Assembly (NCBI RefSeq): GCF_000346465.2
Contig: NC_034011.1
Location: 13,577,339 to 13,641,338, forward strand
Direction of reading: 5' to 3'
Length of the DNA stretch: 64,000 nucleotides
Origin: Prunus persica
Lineage: Eukaryota > Streptophyta > Magnoliopsida > Rosales > Rosaceae
Positions 18,467-29,921 of the stretch are shown here, piece by piece. Within the stretch, counting starts at the first letter, position 1. Every line of letters starts with the position of its first letter. The position numbers and the translations under genes are program-made. A model generated the notes under the pieces. The model ran no database searches and had not been told where the DNA came from. It saw only the letters and a list, made by a program, of their open reading frames with translations.

Positions 18467-21242
18467 TGATAGGACCCCGACCCAAATTCTACTTTAAAAT
18501 CCGAGCCGAACCCTGTGCGTGTCCGACACTTGACCGGTGCCGGGCACAATGACTAAATTGCCTTCTAGTTAAAATTCGAGTTTATTACTAGTTCAACTTC
18601 TACCGAAAATTCAGCACAATCTCCCTGTAACTTGATCATTTCTCGGAATTTCAACCTGTCAAAAAGCATATATATAAATATTTCAACTGCCAGCATGCTT
18701 CCAATTTACATCCAAACAGTTCTGATAAACTAAACGGCCTCAGGCCACACAGAAAGTCCTAGGGCAATTCATCAGAGCAACTAATTCAAGAATATACAAC
18801 AGAACAATTTGATTTCAAAAGAAAATTCTATAAAAGAGAGAGAGTGCAGCGGAGTGTGGAATCTGCCCGGTGGTGGCGCTCTGGTGCACGTCTATTGCCT
18901 GGGGGCGCAAAACATTGAAAATGTGAGTGGACAAAAATAAAGGTTTAGAAAATAGCATATGACCATACTAACCCCACAGTAAAAACAGTTATGCAAAACT
19001 GAATTATCCTTTTCATTATATTCGTACTGAAATCAATGCATTCATATATTTATATACATATATGCCAATCATACTCATGGTCGATAAAACTCTCTTAAAA
19101 ACATTGAAATCAATTTAAAACTACCACCTAGGTGTACCCCTTTATTTCCGTCAATTCCTGATATCTGTCAATTCCTTATATGCCGTCAATTCCTCGTGTC
19201 ACAATTTGTGACAAGTCCTCGCAGGTCTCGGTAATACAAGGTCGACCGGAGCCGCAATCTCGCAGGATTCAGGAGAGCTATAGTCCACCTAATCCGCAAT
19301 CCTCGCTCCCACGGTCCAGGCATCCCCGAAACTCGTGGGGCAACTGTCAAGTGTGCTGACTAAACCGAAGGCAACTATTATGTCCATGGACATTATCATA
19401 ACCGAAGGCAACAATTTATTCCGTAGGCAACATTCATTCTGAAGGCAACATTTAATCTGAAGGCAACCTTGGGTACATAAGGTGGTTTTTAAAATAAATA
19501 CATATTTCTGAAAAATATTAGAATTTATAAAATTATTTCTTAATTATCCTTAAATCCTGCTGCCATTCAATCTGATAATATCTCAATCTTTACTTTCCAT
19601 ATCCTTGTAGCATATTCAACTAGGCAACATATAAACAAAGATATTTAACTTCAACAAATCATGCAAGGAAAGCCATAATCAATAAAACTTATTCAAGATC
19701 AAATAAGGAAATTCAATTGCATAAAAATCATTTATAAAACAAAAGTCCACTCACTCCTGGTCCGAGCTAGCTGGACCTTTCGAAGGTCCCTCCTGCGGGT
19801 CTGCCTGAGCCCATATGCCTGATTAAACCATCATAATATTTTATTAATAATCTTGCTCAATATAATCGTTAATTAAAAACCATGACCACGTCTCCTAAGA
19901 GTGCGTGCACCAATTTAAGATCATTTCTACGTCCACTTAAGCATTTCGGATGGTTAGAACGGTCTGAAAGGACCTGAGACTCGCTAGGCAATAAACTTCC
20001 ATATTGGTCAACCCGAGACCCCGTGTGGTCCACGACCTCCAATTAACAATCTGAAAGTTTCTATAGGTTCTACATATTTTAATAATGTTGTCCTACAAGT
20101 TTGGTCCAAATCGAAGGTTGGATTGATCACGATCGCACGATTACAGTTATTTAACCCTAGGGTTCACAATTTTGGAGTATCTGGGACTCCGATTCATGAT
20201 CTGTCAAATCCTATACGATCCTAGAATAACCTAGATCAACATATAATAAATTGATTACGATCCAACGGTTCAAACGTATCGAACCTAGATAACGCCTAAT
20301 ATGTGATATTCGATCGATGACCAAACGATAACCAAATTGAAATCCGAGCATACCGTTGTGCTCAGGATGACGTGCGAAACATTCTAGGACAAAAATCCAA
20401 CATTGACATCTCGGCGATGCGCTGACATGCGCTGCCACCGCCGGCAGGTGTATTGAGTAATTTTCCGACGATCGGAAAACTCCAAATCGCGGGCCAATAA
20501 TCATACCTACGGATTAAGCATATCAAGGGTAGTAACTTTATACCTTGGCTCGATGATCAATTCCACCTTTAAAGCCCTCGAACGAAGCTTTCTGTCTCAT
20601 AAAAACCTAGAAAATTTTAGTTTCGAAATCAAAGAAATTGGAATGGATTCACCTCAGGTTTTCAAGGAATATCACAAAGGAAGGTAGGAGAGTAGTTTGG
20701 GTGTAATTACCTGAGTTGTGGTGGCCGGAATTGGCCGAAAATGGCGTCGCTGTCCATTGTTCCGGTTTTGAAACTGCCCGTTTTCGAGCTCAACTTTGGC
20801 TCGATTTTCTGGTTGATTCACTTAGAATCAAGGTTGGATATGGATATGTATGGAAATAGGAGAGAGATACGAAGCGTTTGCAAGTTATGGCGTTGGAATT
20901 GGTGGCTAGATGAAGGAGAAATCGGAGTTTGAAAAGTGCTACTCATCAAATTCACGAGAGAAAGAAGAAATCTGGGTTTAAAAATTCTGAACTTCGAAAT
21001 ATTTACGATTTCACCACTGAACTTCTTTTGATCGTAACTTCTTCGTTACAACTCTGATTTGAGTCCACTACGTGTCTATGGACTCATCTTGACGTGCTCT
21101 ACGCAACAGTGTAACTGAAATTCCCAAATTCCTTCTCAACCGAAAAGTCAACTTTTGACCCAATAAAATATTCCCGAGATAAAATAGTCTTTTCCCATAA
21201 TAAATTAATAATTAAAAATTAATTTAGGATCGGGTTGTTACA
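18467..21242 (-). mobile_element. solo LTR of a long-LTR Ty3 (probably Tekay/Del-like) element
   Basis: On the minus strand it starts TGTAACAACCCGATCC and ends GGGTCGGGGTCCTATCA. It is flanked by TATAT at 18462-18466 and TATAT at 21243-21247, a 5-bp target duplication. There is no internal coding region, PBS or PPT, so the 2,776-bp unit is a solo LTR left by recombination between two LTRs. A diverged relative in plus orientation is at 52653-54943; both share the TAGGTTCGATA...CCGTTGGAT and TTGGACCAAACTTGTAGGAC blocks. A short tandem array (CCGAAGGCAAC.. units, about 20 bp) sits at 19361-19470. Clade assignment rests on LTR length and termini only. Confidence 0.9.
19361..19470. repeat. ~20-bp degenerate tandem repeat in the solo LTR
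   Basis: GAAGGCAACaattta-type units recur five or six times (ACCGAAGGCAACTATT, ACCGAAGGCAACAATT, CGTAGGCAACATTC, TGAAGGCAACATTT, TGAAGGCAACCTTG). It occupies a position comparable to the 95-bp array of the related solo LTR at 52653-54943. Confidence 0.7.
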
Positions 21243-21957
21243 TATATTAAAACAATAAATAAATATATATGCTGTATTGAGATTAATTATACAAAAAATC
21301 TTATCTTGGTGAAGCCATTCGAAGAGATGAGGCTGAGAGCATTGAGCAAGTGTTCCTTCTCCCTTTCTCATCATGTTTGCACAACTCTAGAGAGGTGGGG
21401 GCTGCTACGAAGGTGATTTACGGCGATGGCCAGATTTGCTTATGATGTTTCAAAGTGGAGAGGTGAACGGCAGGGCTAGCCTCAATAGTTGACGGTGGTG
21501 GTCAGCGGCTTGCATGTTGGCTGAAGCCACCAGTCTGTGAATTAATGTTGAGCTCAACCTTCTTCTATTCAAGTTTTTATTTCTCTTCTATGCTTTGTAT
21601 GCTTGAAAACTTTTTCTTTGATTTTGCATTAAATTTGCTTGGCACGAAGCCCCCAAGTCATTTGGATTTGGGGACGGTTTTGCTTTGGTGTCTTCGGTAC
21701 CTCAGTGGCACGAATGCTCGATTTGGGTCAACCCCAAAAGTCCTTTCACAAGATTGCATTTAGCTTGAGAACATAGATCTAAGAAGCAGGGAAAGAGATA
21801 ATGTTACCAACTTTTTTTTCTTTTTTTTTTGGGTTGTTCTACAGAGCATATGGCAAAGAAAAAAGAAACAAAAGAGAAAACACTCTTATCTTTGGTGTAT
21901 TGCATCGACGTGACTTAAAGCTTATGGTGAGAAGCCGCTGTAAGAGTAATAGCCTAG
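21243..21957. other. internal leader of the host LTR element
   Basis: Non-coding. It contains TTGCTTGGCACGAAGCCCCC at ~21639-21658, a sister copy of the CACTA insertion site without the insertion. No frame with recognisable domains. Confidence 0.5.
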
Positions 21958-21975
21958 TCCCCAGCAGAATCGCCA
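21958..21975 (-). promoter_or_regulatory. primer binding site (tRNA-Arg type) of the host LTR element
   Basis: The minus strand reads TGGCGATTCTGCTGGGGA, four bases after an LTR ending CCCCAACA. The TGG start and the match to the TGGCGACTC...GGGGA form used by large plant Tat/Ogre-like elements support a primer site for reverse transcription. This sets the element's orientation as minus. Confidence 0.65.
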
Positions 21976-22315
21976 TTTATGTTGGGGTCTTTTTCCGTTG
22001 GAAGGCTCATCCGGGTTTGTTTATTCTTGAATAGCCATAGAGTGGTGCATCAAGCATTCGTTGCCCCTTTTTCTGAGTTAGCGAGAAATAGGCCCAAAGT
22101 ATCTTGAGGGAGGAGCAAGACCGAGGGGAGTACTTTGTTCTTCTTCCAGCGACTGCGTGTTTTGTGCAGATGTTTTTGGCAGCTTGACGAAGAGTTGAAG
22201 ATGGTGCATTGATGTTACACAGACTTAGCATGAGACTTTTCTTTGTGAATTAAGGTACTACTAGACTTGGCATGAGAGGTTATGTGTTTCATATATGGGA
22301 TGGAGCTTTTCTGAG

Positions 22316-22341
22316 AGAGAGATAGAGAGAGAGAGAGAGAA
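22316..22341. repeat. (GA)n microsatellite
   Basis: GAGAGAGATAGAGAGAGA-type run with one T interruption, inside the LTR. Confidence 0.85.
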
Positions 22342-23279
22342 ATGGGTGGCTTGAGTAGATTTCCAGCAGCTTGATGAAAGCTTTGTCAACCTCTTGGGTG
22401 GCTTGCCAGAAGAGAAAAAATGGAAGAAATGGAATAACAGAGCTTGAAATCGAAGGGTTCCAGAGGTGAGTGGTGATGCTTGCTCTCTTTGGATGTGTTT
22501 ATGGGAGGGAGAGGAAGAATATGGAAGAACACGGCTTAAGATTGGAGCTTCCAGCAATGAGTAAGGATGTTGCTTAGTCTAGCTGAGTTGAAGATGACTT
22601 GCTAATGTTGATATGAGATTATATGAGCTTGGCATGAGAGCTTGGAGTGTGGGAGCTAAAGACCCACAAGTTTAGCAAATGAGAATGCTTGTCCTTGGAT
22701 TGGTGTTTGATATGCTTGAGTTTGAGTATTGAGAATTTATTGTCTGAGCTATGGCTATGGTGGTTTGATTGTTTGGCTGTGATGGTTGTTGGGATGCTTA
22801 TAGCAAGCAAATGAATGGGGTTTTAAAAAGCATGGCTGAGGAAAGAAAAGCTTAAGACTTTGAAGGGTATGGTATTTGTGACAATGATTCTAGAGAAATT
22901 TATGAGTTCTAGAGGTGGGAGGATAAAAGGAAAAGCTTGAGGCTTGAAAGCTATGGTGTTTATAGCTTGGAAGGAAGGAAAAGCTTGGAGTTATACTTGT
23001 GAGGCTTTATGGAGAAGATGATGGATTTTAAGGGTGAGAAAGTAGAAGACATGGTTGTGATGGCTGAGGAATGGCTGGGGTGGCCGCTAGAATGCTTGCA
23101 GCAGCTGAATGGAGGAAGAAAAGTGGTCTGGTGGTTGCTGAAGGGAGTTGATGGCTTCTAGGATGCTTGCAGCAGCCGAGTGAGGGAGTGTTGGCTGAAG
23201 AAAAATTAGTGCCCTTTGTTTGAGCCATGAATGCCAATTTATAGAGGGTGAGGGTTTTCCTTTATTTCTCATAGGTAAA

Positions 23280-23525
23280 GGGAGGTGCTGAAACCAGTCT
23301 ATTTCTAGTGGTTAAAAGAGAGCACTAGGGCATGCTATTTTCCAGCATGTAAAGCTAGGTACCATAAACTGATTATTTCCTATGGATAAAAGGAAGCACT
23401 GAAAACTGCTTGTTTCCAGTGGGTAATAGGAAGTGCTGGAAAAGACTTGTTTCCAACGGGTAAAGCTAGGTATTTGGAAAATGACTATTTCCTATGGGTA
23501 AAAGGAAGTGCTTGAAAAATATCTC
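23280..23525. repeat. degenerate ~60-bp tandem repeats in the LTR U3
   Basis: Phrases of the type TATTTCCTATGGGTAAAAGGAAGTGCTGAAAA recur at about 23296, 23376, 23420 and 23482 with substitutions. Confidence 0.6.
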
Positions 23526-23886
23526 ATTTACTCACCCACATTGGAGAACTCTAAGTAATGGGCTTGGACTTTGGTGCTCCCAAGTAGCTAGCCTAAAGTC
23601 TCCATTATCCAAGAGCTTCCGTGGGCCTTGTGGACCTCCGTAACCTTCCACACCACAATCCCTCATGCAAGCCCCGTAAACCACATGACTTGGGTTCATG
23701 TGAGCTTGATAGGTGATTGGCATGGAAAAAATGTATTATTAGTTTGGCATGGCATGTGCACTATTTCTATATTTATTTAATAAATTAAATCCAAAAATTT
23801 AGCTTGGATTAATGCATGACCGTCATTATATGTTATATTGGGCTTTAAATGTCTTTGGGCTTCCCATGATTTTTTAGGCCTCAACA

Positions 23887-24840
23887 CCCCGATAAGTGCG
23901 ATATCCCCAATATTTTGCCGATACTCATTACAGAACCCAAAAGAAATTCATAAGTTTTGAAGGCAATTGAAGCAAATTGAAACCCAAAAATAGCTAATCC
24001 TTACCCAGAACCATATAATTTATTAATATGAAGAATCTATGCACAGTCCACTGCCCACATACCTTCAATCAGAGGATATGGCGATCAATTTTGGATCTAT
24101 GAGGATAGGAACTAGACCTAGTACTAACTCAAATGAATCTTATGATGGCTATGGTTATGTCATGTCTGATTATAGTGAAACTAGTTATGGAGCTGAAGAT
24201 AATGAAACAGATTATGGACCTACTAGTTGGGTTAATCCTAACTATCCCATATATGGGAGGACAGTAGGGAGCTCAAGAGAGACCTATGTGCACCATGTTC
24301 AAACATGGCTTACAAACTGCTTGGGTTACATGACTTGGTATGACTATTGTATGAATCTAGATGGTTGTTCCTCATTGTTTGAACCTCATAGGAGCTCTTC
24401 ATTTATGTAGATGGACACTTATCTAAATTGTAATCCAATGTTTAAACAAACTATGGATTTATGCATGGTTTATTCATTCTAATCAACATTTTATTTTCAA
24501 ACTTTTCATTAACGCACATTAGATACCACTTATATTTCATCATATGTATATCTTATTATTAGTAAATTTTAATTTTTATTTGTTCAATACATTCATTGAT
24601 AATGTACATAACATCTATGAAAGTTTTACACCAAAATTATGTGTTTCAATGCCTATATCTGTCATTTTTGTTGATTTTTTTCCAATATCTAAAACGATAA
24701 CAATATATCCCCGAAATATCCGTAAATTGGAGGCCCAATATTATCTGCACGGCCGATATTTTAATCCTTGATAATATACTTGAATTTGAAATCTATGTAA
24801 TCCCACAAACCCGTTATAGCATAAAATATAATAGTCTAAC
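23887..24840. other. relic region with possible decayed DNA-element ends
   Basis: Apart from the 24039-24410 frame I see only AT-rich sequence and the GATATCCCC / GGGGATAT-like texts at both sides (23899; ~24707). No TSD could be established. Confidence 0.35.
24039..24410 (+). pseudogene. possible C-terminal tail of a hAT-like transposase
   Basis: A single 123-codon frame, rich in Tyr, Ser, Gly and acidic residues (DGYGYVMSDYSETSYGAEDN, NYPIYGRTVGSSRETYVHH). This composition resembles the variable C-termini of plant hAT-like transposases, but there is no hAT dimerisation block upstream. The surrounding text holds CGATATCCCCAATATTTTGCC at 23899 and related GGCCCAATATTATC / GGCCGATATTTTAATCC at ~24730-24765, possibly decayed ends of a non-autonomous element. 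The first ATG is arbitrary. Assignment is weak; it may be an unrelated host fragment. Confidence 0.3.
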
Positions 24841-26890
24841 CAAACTTCTTCCCGGAACCATAACTTTCCCAAGGCATATGCTTGCAAAAGCACAATATGC
24901 CAAGAAATCTCCATAAATAGATATATACATATACATATGCAATCACCACACCATCATCATGTATTAGGGGAAAAGAATCCAATACGGGGACTGTTACAAC
25001 TAGACCACGTGACAGAATTCTTAATACACATGTGGCTAGGGACGAGCAGTCCAACCGGGGGACTATTTCTCCCCAACACACACGGCGGAAAAAATATTGC
25101 ACATGCGGCTAAATCCCTTCATACCCAGGCAAAGAGCTCTGACAAGGGCTATACAGTCCACCCTGCCAAGGGCGACCCGTCCGAACACCTCTAAAGAGTT
25201 ACCGCTTGGCCGATATATCCATGTATCAAGAAGCAGGGGAGGTACATATAGTGATGCAACGCCATATAATCGAAAATATCAAATACATATCCCAATATCA
25301 TATCTGATATCCATATAATCCAAAACCCAATATCCATATACTTTATAAATAATATTAAGCCTCAAAATCCAATATAACATTGTAAAGCCACGGTTAAGAC
25401 GAATATAAAATCCCAATAAACCAATTTCCAATCAAATCATTCTTATGCATGCAATTCAATATTTGAAAAATACTGCTCATTTGAAAACAATGTCTACTCA
25501 TGACAAGTCCAGTCCTGCTCAACCTTGAGAGGGTCCCTCATGTGGAGTACATAGAGCATGAGTTCCTATTTGAGAGAACATGATGATTTAATTAATAAAA
25601 GTACTCAACAACGAACTTTAACTCAAAACCCTAGTTCCCAAGACTTGAAGTGTGTGCACGACCTAAAAAAAGGTCCCGAAGGAAGAGGCGGTGTCAGAAG
25701 ACTTGTGGTCAACCGAACGGTCAAACTTTCCATATTGGTCAACCAGGCCCCTGGGGCCCACGACCTTATTTCCAATTCGAAAGTTCCTACATATCCACAA
25801 TTCCACTTGACTTTGAAATAACTCAACAATTCACCAAAACAGCACTTCGAAACAAGAAGCTTGTTTCAGTTGTGACACTTCCGAGAAGGCTAAACATGTG
25901 GGATGGCCACGATATTTTGATATGTTATAAAGAACTTAATCCTAAACAACCCTCAATAAGGCAAGTTTGTCAACTGATCAATGAAAATGGACGTGCAAGA
26001 TAGAATCCGAGCCACATCAACATAGCAGACACAGACGACCGTGTTACACTCCTACAGAATTTGGGATGGCTATACTTCTTGGATGAAGTTCCCATTTTCA
26101 TAGTATATATCCAAGACAAAGATAAACATATTTAATGAAGGGAACAATGTCATTAGATCAAGAGAAGTCTGCATTCAAGAGTGACTAAGTTGACACTAAA
26201 GTGAAACCAGCAGACAGAAAGAAAGAGATGACCAGTCTCACTTTAAACACGATTTCAGATGGTTAGAGACACCCGATGATCCTACATTTTAGATATGTTG
26301 TAACTCTCGACCTTAGGAACACGTGAAAAGAGCAATAGAAACTCGTATGCAATGCCAAATACGTTCATAACACAAAATACCAGATACAGGTATTCATACT
26401 CAAATTGGGTTTTGAGGTGTTCATATTTATTCGATTTGGCTAATTTTCCGATATGTTCTAGTAGACAACCAGATGAACAACATTGAAAAAGCAAAGACTT
26501 CGATTGGAGCTATGTAGAATAAACTTTGAGACCTATGAACAGGTCTGATGGGTTTGGCATACTGTGAGAAGTTGGGAGAGAATTCTTTGGGAAGAGGAGG
26601 GAATAATTTGCGCCGGAGTCACCAAATGGAGTCCGACCAGCGTGAGAAACAAAAGAGGCAGGCGTGGGAGGGTCTAACCTTGGGTTTTTTTTAAATTTTA
26701 TTTGTCCATAAATTTTGATTATGCCACTATCCTTCCGTTGACTATAACTTGCTCGTTAAAACTCCTATTTTAGCTCACTATGTGTCTACGAACTCGTGAG
26801 AGCGAGCTCTATGCAATGATGCAACTCTAATTCCCAAAACAATTTTTTAAACAAAACGTGACCAAAATACCCTACTTCCAGGGCAAATGT
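24841..26890 (-). repeat. partial long LTR of the same family as 18467-21242, right part split by a later insertion
   Basis: Segments such as CATATTGGTCAACC...CCCACGACCTTATTTCCAATT (~25730) and TAAAACTCCTATTTTAGCTCAC...GTGTCTACGAACTCGTGAG (~26757) match the corresponding text of the solo LTR at 18467-21242 in the same orientation. The LTR is cut at 26890 by the element 26891-29872 and resumes at 29878, ending GGATTATTACA at 29921. The left end is not identifiable and has probably been lost. Confidence 0.65.
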
Positions 26891-27462
26891 TGTTGGAAAA
26901 TTTAATATTAACTAATATTGATTTTCCTATTTGAATGAAAATTAATAAAATCCATTGGGTTAAAGACATCTTCACATGGGGGGTGACAACTCTTCAAACC
27001 AAGGGATGCATTGTTTGGGGTGACAACTCTTCAGACCAAGGAATGCATTGTTTGCCTTTTCAGATTGAGATACCTTTTTAGAAAGGGTATTTCATCATCT
27101 ATAAATAGAGCAACCCTCCTGCAGTTTTATTCAATTCAATCAATTCTCTAGATACATACTTTCATATATAGAGAGCATTAGAGTTTGCATAAAGAGAGTA
27201 TCCTGCATAATTTTGGTTCAAAGTTCCTTGTGAATTGCAGTGCTTCTTTCATAAGGAGGGGAGTCGTTGTATCCTGGGAGGCGAACGCTAGTGAACCATA
27301 AGCACCAGTGTGGGGCGTAATTCGTCTTAAGGTCAGAGTGTCCAACACTTGCCTCGACTCAATTAAGGTTCTTTTAATTACATACTACTGTTATAAACAT
27401 TTGTTTTGTTTGTATTGTTTATTTGTTTATTTTATAGCAATTTAGCACTATTATTTCCTACA
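26891..27462 (+). repeat. 5' LTR of the non-autonomous element
   Basis: 572 bp, TG...CA ends. TATA box CTATAAATAGAGC at ~27110 suggests a transcript start near 27140. Confidence 0.93.
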
Positions 27463-27478
27463 ATCTTAAGACGAATTA
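27318..27478 (+). promoter_or_regulatory. 14-bp self-complementary pair: LTR segment and primer-site position
   Basis: TAATTCGTCTTAAG at 27318-27331 (inside the LTR, downstream of the likely transcript start) is the exact reverse complement of CTTAAGACGAATTA at 27465-27478, which occupies the place where a tRNA primer site would be. A stem between the two would be possible in the RNA. Confidence 0.6.
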
Positions 27479-29301
27479 TTATGGTGTAGTTGCTATATTT
27501 TAATTGTTTGTTTTGTTAACCGTTGCATCTATTTCACTAGTTGGTAAGTTCATGGTCAACATGTGAAGAATAAACTTGAATCAAGTGGGTTGTAAAATTT
27601 TTTTTACAATCTAAAATTATGTATGCATGTTGGACCATTTCCTGTCTATATAAAATGAAGCCATTGTGTCTGGACGTGATCCAACTAGAAATTTGATTTT
27701 CAGTTTCTAACGGTTATAGGCTTTTAAATCCATTTGTTGGGCTTCTGACTGTTCATATAAATTTTGCATTCATAAATGATGCATGGATTCTGCAGATCAA
27801 ATACATTAAGAAGCATATAGTGCTTGTTTCTAGTTACTTATATAAACGTATGTATATGAACCATTGGGTTGACATCAAGATACGCAATTGATATATTGGA
27901 TTGCATATAGAAAGATTGCAAATATTTGGTTTTTGTAAATTTTCTTAAAGAGGGAAAACATGTCAGTGTATTATCTATATTTGACACACACAATTGACGA
28001 ATACTTCCAAGAAGAGAAGTAGTGTTGAAATGACCAGAAACATGTATTTCTCCGTCTTACAAAGACAACAACTAAAATGTGGGGATAAAGCCCTATTTTG
28101 TAGAATTAAGTTTCTAATTATGAGGCTTCAAACTACAATGGTCTGTATGAAAGGGAAAATTTCCATTAAAAGGAAATGATGAGTAAAGTGGCTTCGAAAT
28201 TTCCTAAAGGATATTCATATGTGTAACAAAATTACACAAATGTTGAGAATCCGAAAATGTGGGGGTCTATTGCAAAATTGCACTAGACGTAATATGCAAA
28301 GTTTAAGGTATGAAATTTCATTGGTAGTTTAATAGCAACCACAATTGTAAGAGAATTGTGGGGGTGGCTTAACTATCTTTGTAATCTCATATTTGTGTAA
28401 GAATGGAAAAGTACTTTGCTCTTTAAAAGAGAAGAATAATGTTTATTTTAAGGTATAAAAAGGTTGAAGACCCTACAAATACCTTAAATGTGGGGGGAAG
28501 TCCACCGAAGAGTTGGCAAATTACTTAGTAATTCCCAACAAAACACATGGAGGAATTTTTTGAAAACAACTACTCTCGAATGAATATAATTTCATAAGAT
28601 GGTGCACACCATCAGTTCATAGTCAACCTAGTGGATCCAATATTTAAAGGTCAGACTAGAGAGTTAGTTGATCATCGAGGGGAATGGGAGTATAAGCCTA
28701 AATATTTAAAGTCTCCATAGTGGATACCCAACCTAGCTGACTGGAGATCCCAAGATCTAGGTTCAAAAGGGACAACCAAATTATGGATGACTAAGTAGTA
28801 GCACTGCTGAGATTACATCTCCTACCCATATCCTATGATGAAACAGTGCTGCCTGTAGCGTGTTTTAGGGTAATCTTTGATTTTAATGATTCCTGTAGCT
28901 TGGAAATCCAAGTGGGATAGTGCATGATACTCTTAATAGGAAGTCACCTATGTGAGTGTGAAATGAGGCCGTTTCTATGAGAATTTTTTAAGGCTTGAAT
29001 TCTCTAAAGCTCTCATGAATACCAGGAATTGCTCAGGGCCAAAACGAGCACAACCGATCAAACCAAATATGTTTAGGAGGATATTGTGTGAGTGCTATTG
29101 TCTGGGTTTACACAAACGGCTGAACAGTTCAAGACATCACGTTCATTGATTAGCCAAGTAAATCCGATAGTATTCCACTATGGAAGGTTCAAGGCCAAAA
29201 GCTACCTATCCGGATGCAGTATTCTTCTAATAGGGACTCTCTCTAGTGTCTTCATTTTTTGTTTGCATGTTGTTGAGTCAATTTCCATTCATGTGGGGGA
29301 T
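27463..29301. other. interior of the non-autonomous LTR element
   Basis: No coding frame with recognisable domains. TGTGGGGG-type purine phrases recur (28078, 28257, 28357, 28489 and the true polypurine tract at ~29292), as if polypurine-like pieces had been duplicated. Confidence 0.7.
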
Positions 29302-29872
29302 TGTTGGAAAATTTAATATTAACTAATATTGATTTTCCTATTTGAATGGAAATTAATAAAATCCATTGGGTTAAAGACATCTTCACATGGGGGTGACAAC
29401 TCTTCAAACCAAGGGATGCATTGTTTGGGGTGACAACTCTTCAGACCAAGGAATGCATTGTTTGCCTTTTCAGATTGAGATACCTTTTTAGAAAGGGTAT
29501 TTCATCATCTATAAATAGAGCAATCCTCCTGCAGTTTTATTCAATTCAATCAATTCTCTAGATACATACTTTCATATATAGAGAGCATTAGAGTTTGCAT
29601 AAAGAGAGTATCCTGCATAATTTTGGTTCAAAGTTCCTTGTGAATTGCAGTGCTTCTTTCATAAGGAGGGGAGTCGTTGTATCCTGGGAGGCGAACGCTA
29701 GTGAACCATAAGCACCAGTGTGGGGCGTAATTCGTCTTAAGGTCAGAGTGTCCAACACTTGCCTCGATTCAATTAAGGTTCTTTTAATTACATACTACTG
29801 TTATAAACATTTGTTTTGTTTGTATTGTTTATTTGTTTATTTTATAGCAATTTAGCACTATTATTTCCTACA
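29302..29872 (+). repeat. 3' LTR of the non-autonomous element
   Basis: 571 bp, nearly identical to the 5' LTR. Followed by target duplication AATGT. Confidence 0.93.
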
Positions 29873-29877
29873 AATGT

Positions 29878-29921
29878 AACTTTGAAAAAAAGTTAATAAT
29901 TAATCGGAACGGATTATTACA
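29878..29921 (-). repeat. terminal piece of the interrupted long LTR
   Basis: Ends GGAACGGATTATTACA, equivalent to the GGATCGGGTTGTTACA end of the solo LTR at 21242. It completes the LTR broken at 26890. Confidence 0.7.

Larger units (their letters stand above)
21980..23886 (-). repeat. 5' LTR of the host element (TGTTGAGGCC...GACCCCAACA)
   Basis: On the minus strand it begins TGTTGAGGCC and ends GACCCCAACA, so the two ends are short inverted repeats, and it is followed by the primer site. A TATA box (CTATAAATTGGC, minus) lies near 23240, splitting the ~1.9-kb LTR into U3 and a long R-U5. GGAAGTGCTGGAAAA-type ~60-bp phrases recur between 23280 and 23520. There is a (GA)n tract at 22316-22341. 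The short open stretches in it are not coding. Confidence 0.7.
26891..29872 (+). mobile_element. young non-autonomous LTR element without coding capacity
   Basis: Two LTRs (26891-27462 and 29302-29872) start TGTTGGAAAATTT and end TTTCCTACA. They differ by only about three substitutions and one base of length. The flanks are AATGT at 26886-26890 and AATGT at 29873-29877, the target duplication. The 1.84-kb interior has no gag or pol and no long frame, so movement must rely on proteins from another element. A polypurine tract ATGTGGGGGAT precedes the right LTR. There is no TGG-type primer site after the left LTR; instead CTTAAGACGAATTA starts two bases inside and is the exact complement of a segment of the LTR itself. 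Similar size class to LARD/TRIM elements; lineage unknown. Confidence 0.93.

Noticed and set aside
20211..20504. Minus-strand 97-codon frame as a gene
   Set aside because: Lies inside the solo LTR, and the homologous region of the related LTR at 52976-53100 is not open in the same way.
18467..21242. Full-length LTR element
   Set aside because: Its two ends are TG and CA of a single LTR, there is no internal duplication and no primer site; the 5-bp duplication fits a solo LTR.
21958..21975. tRNA gene
   Set aside because: Only 18 bases complementary to a tRNA 3' end are present, next to an LTR; no cloverleaf. It is a primer binding site.
22261..22557. Minus-strand Ser-rich frame as a gene
   Set aside because: Lies inside the LTR and is driven by a (GA)n tract; no domain.
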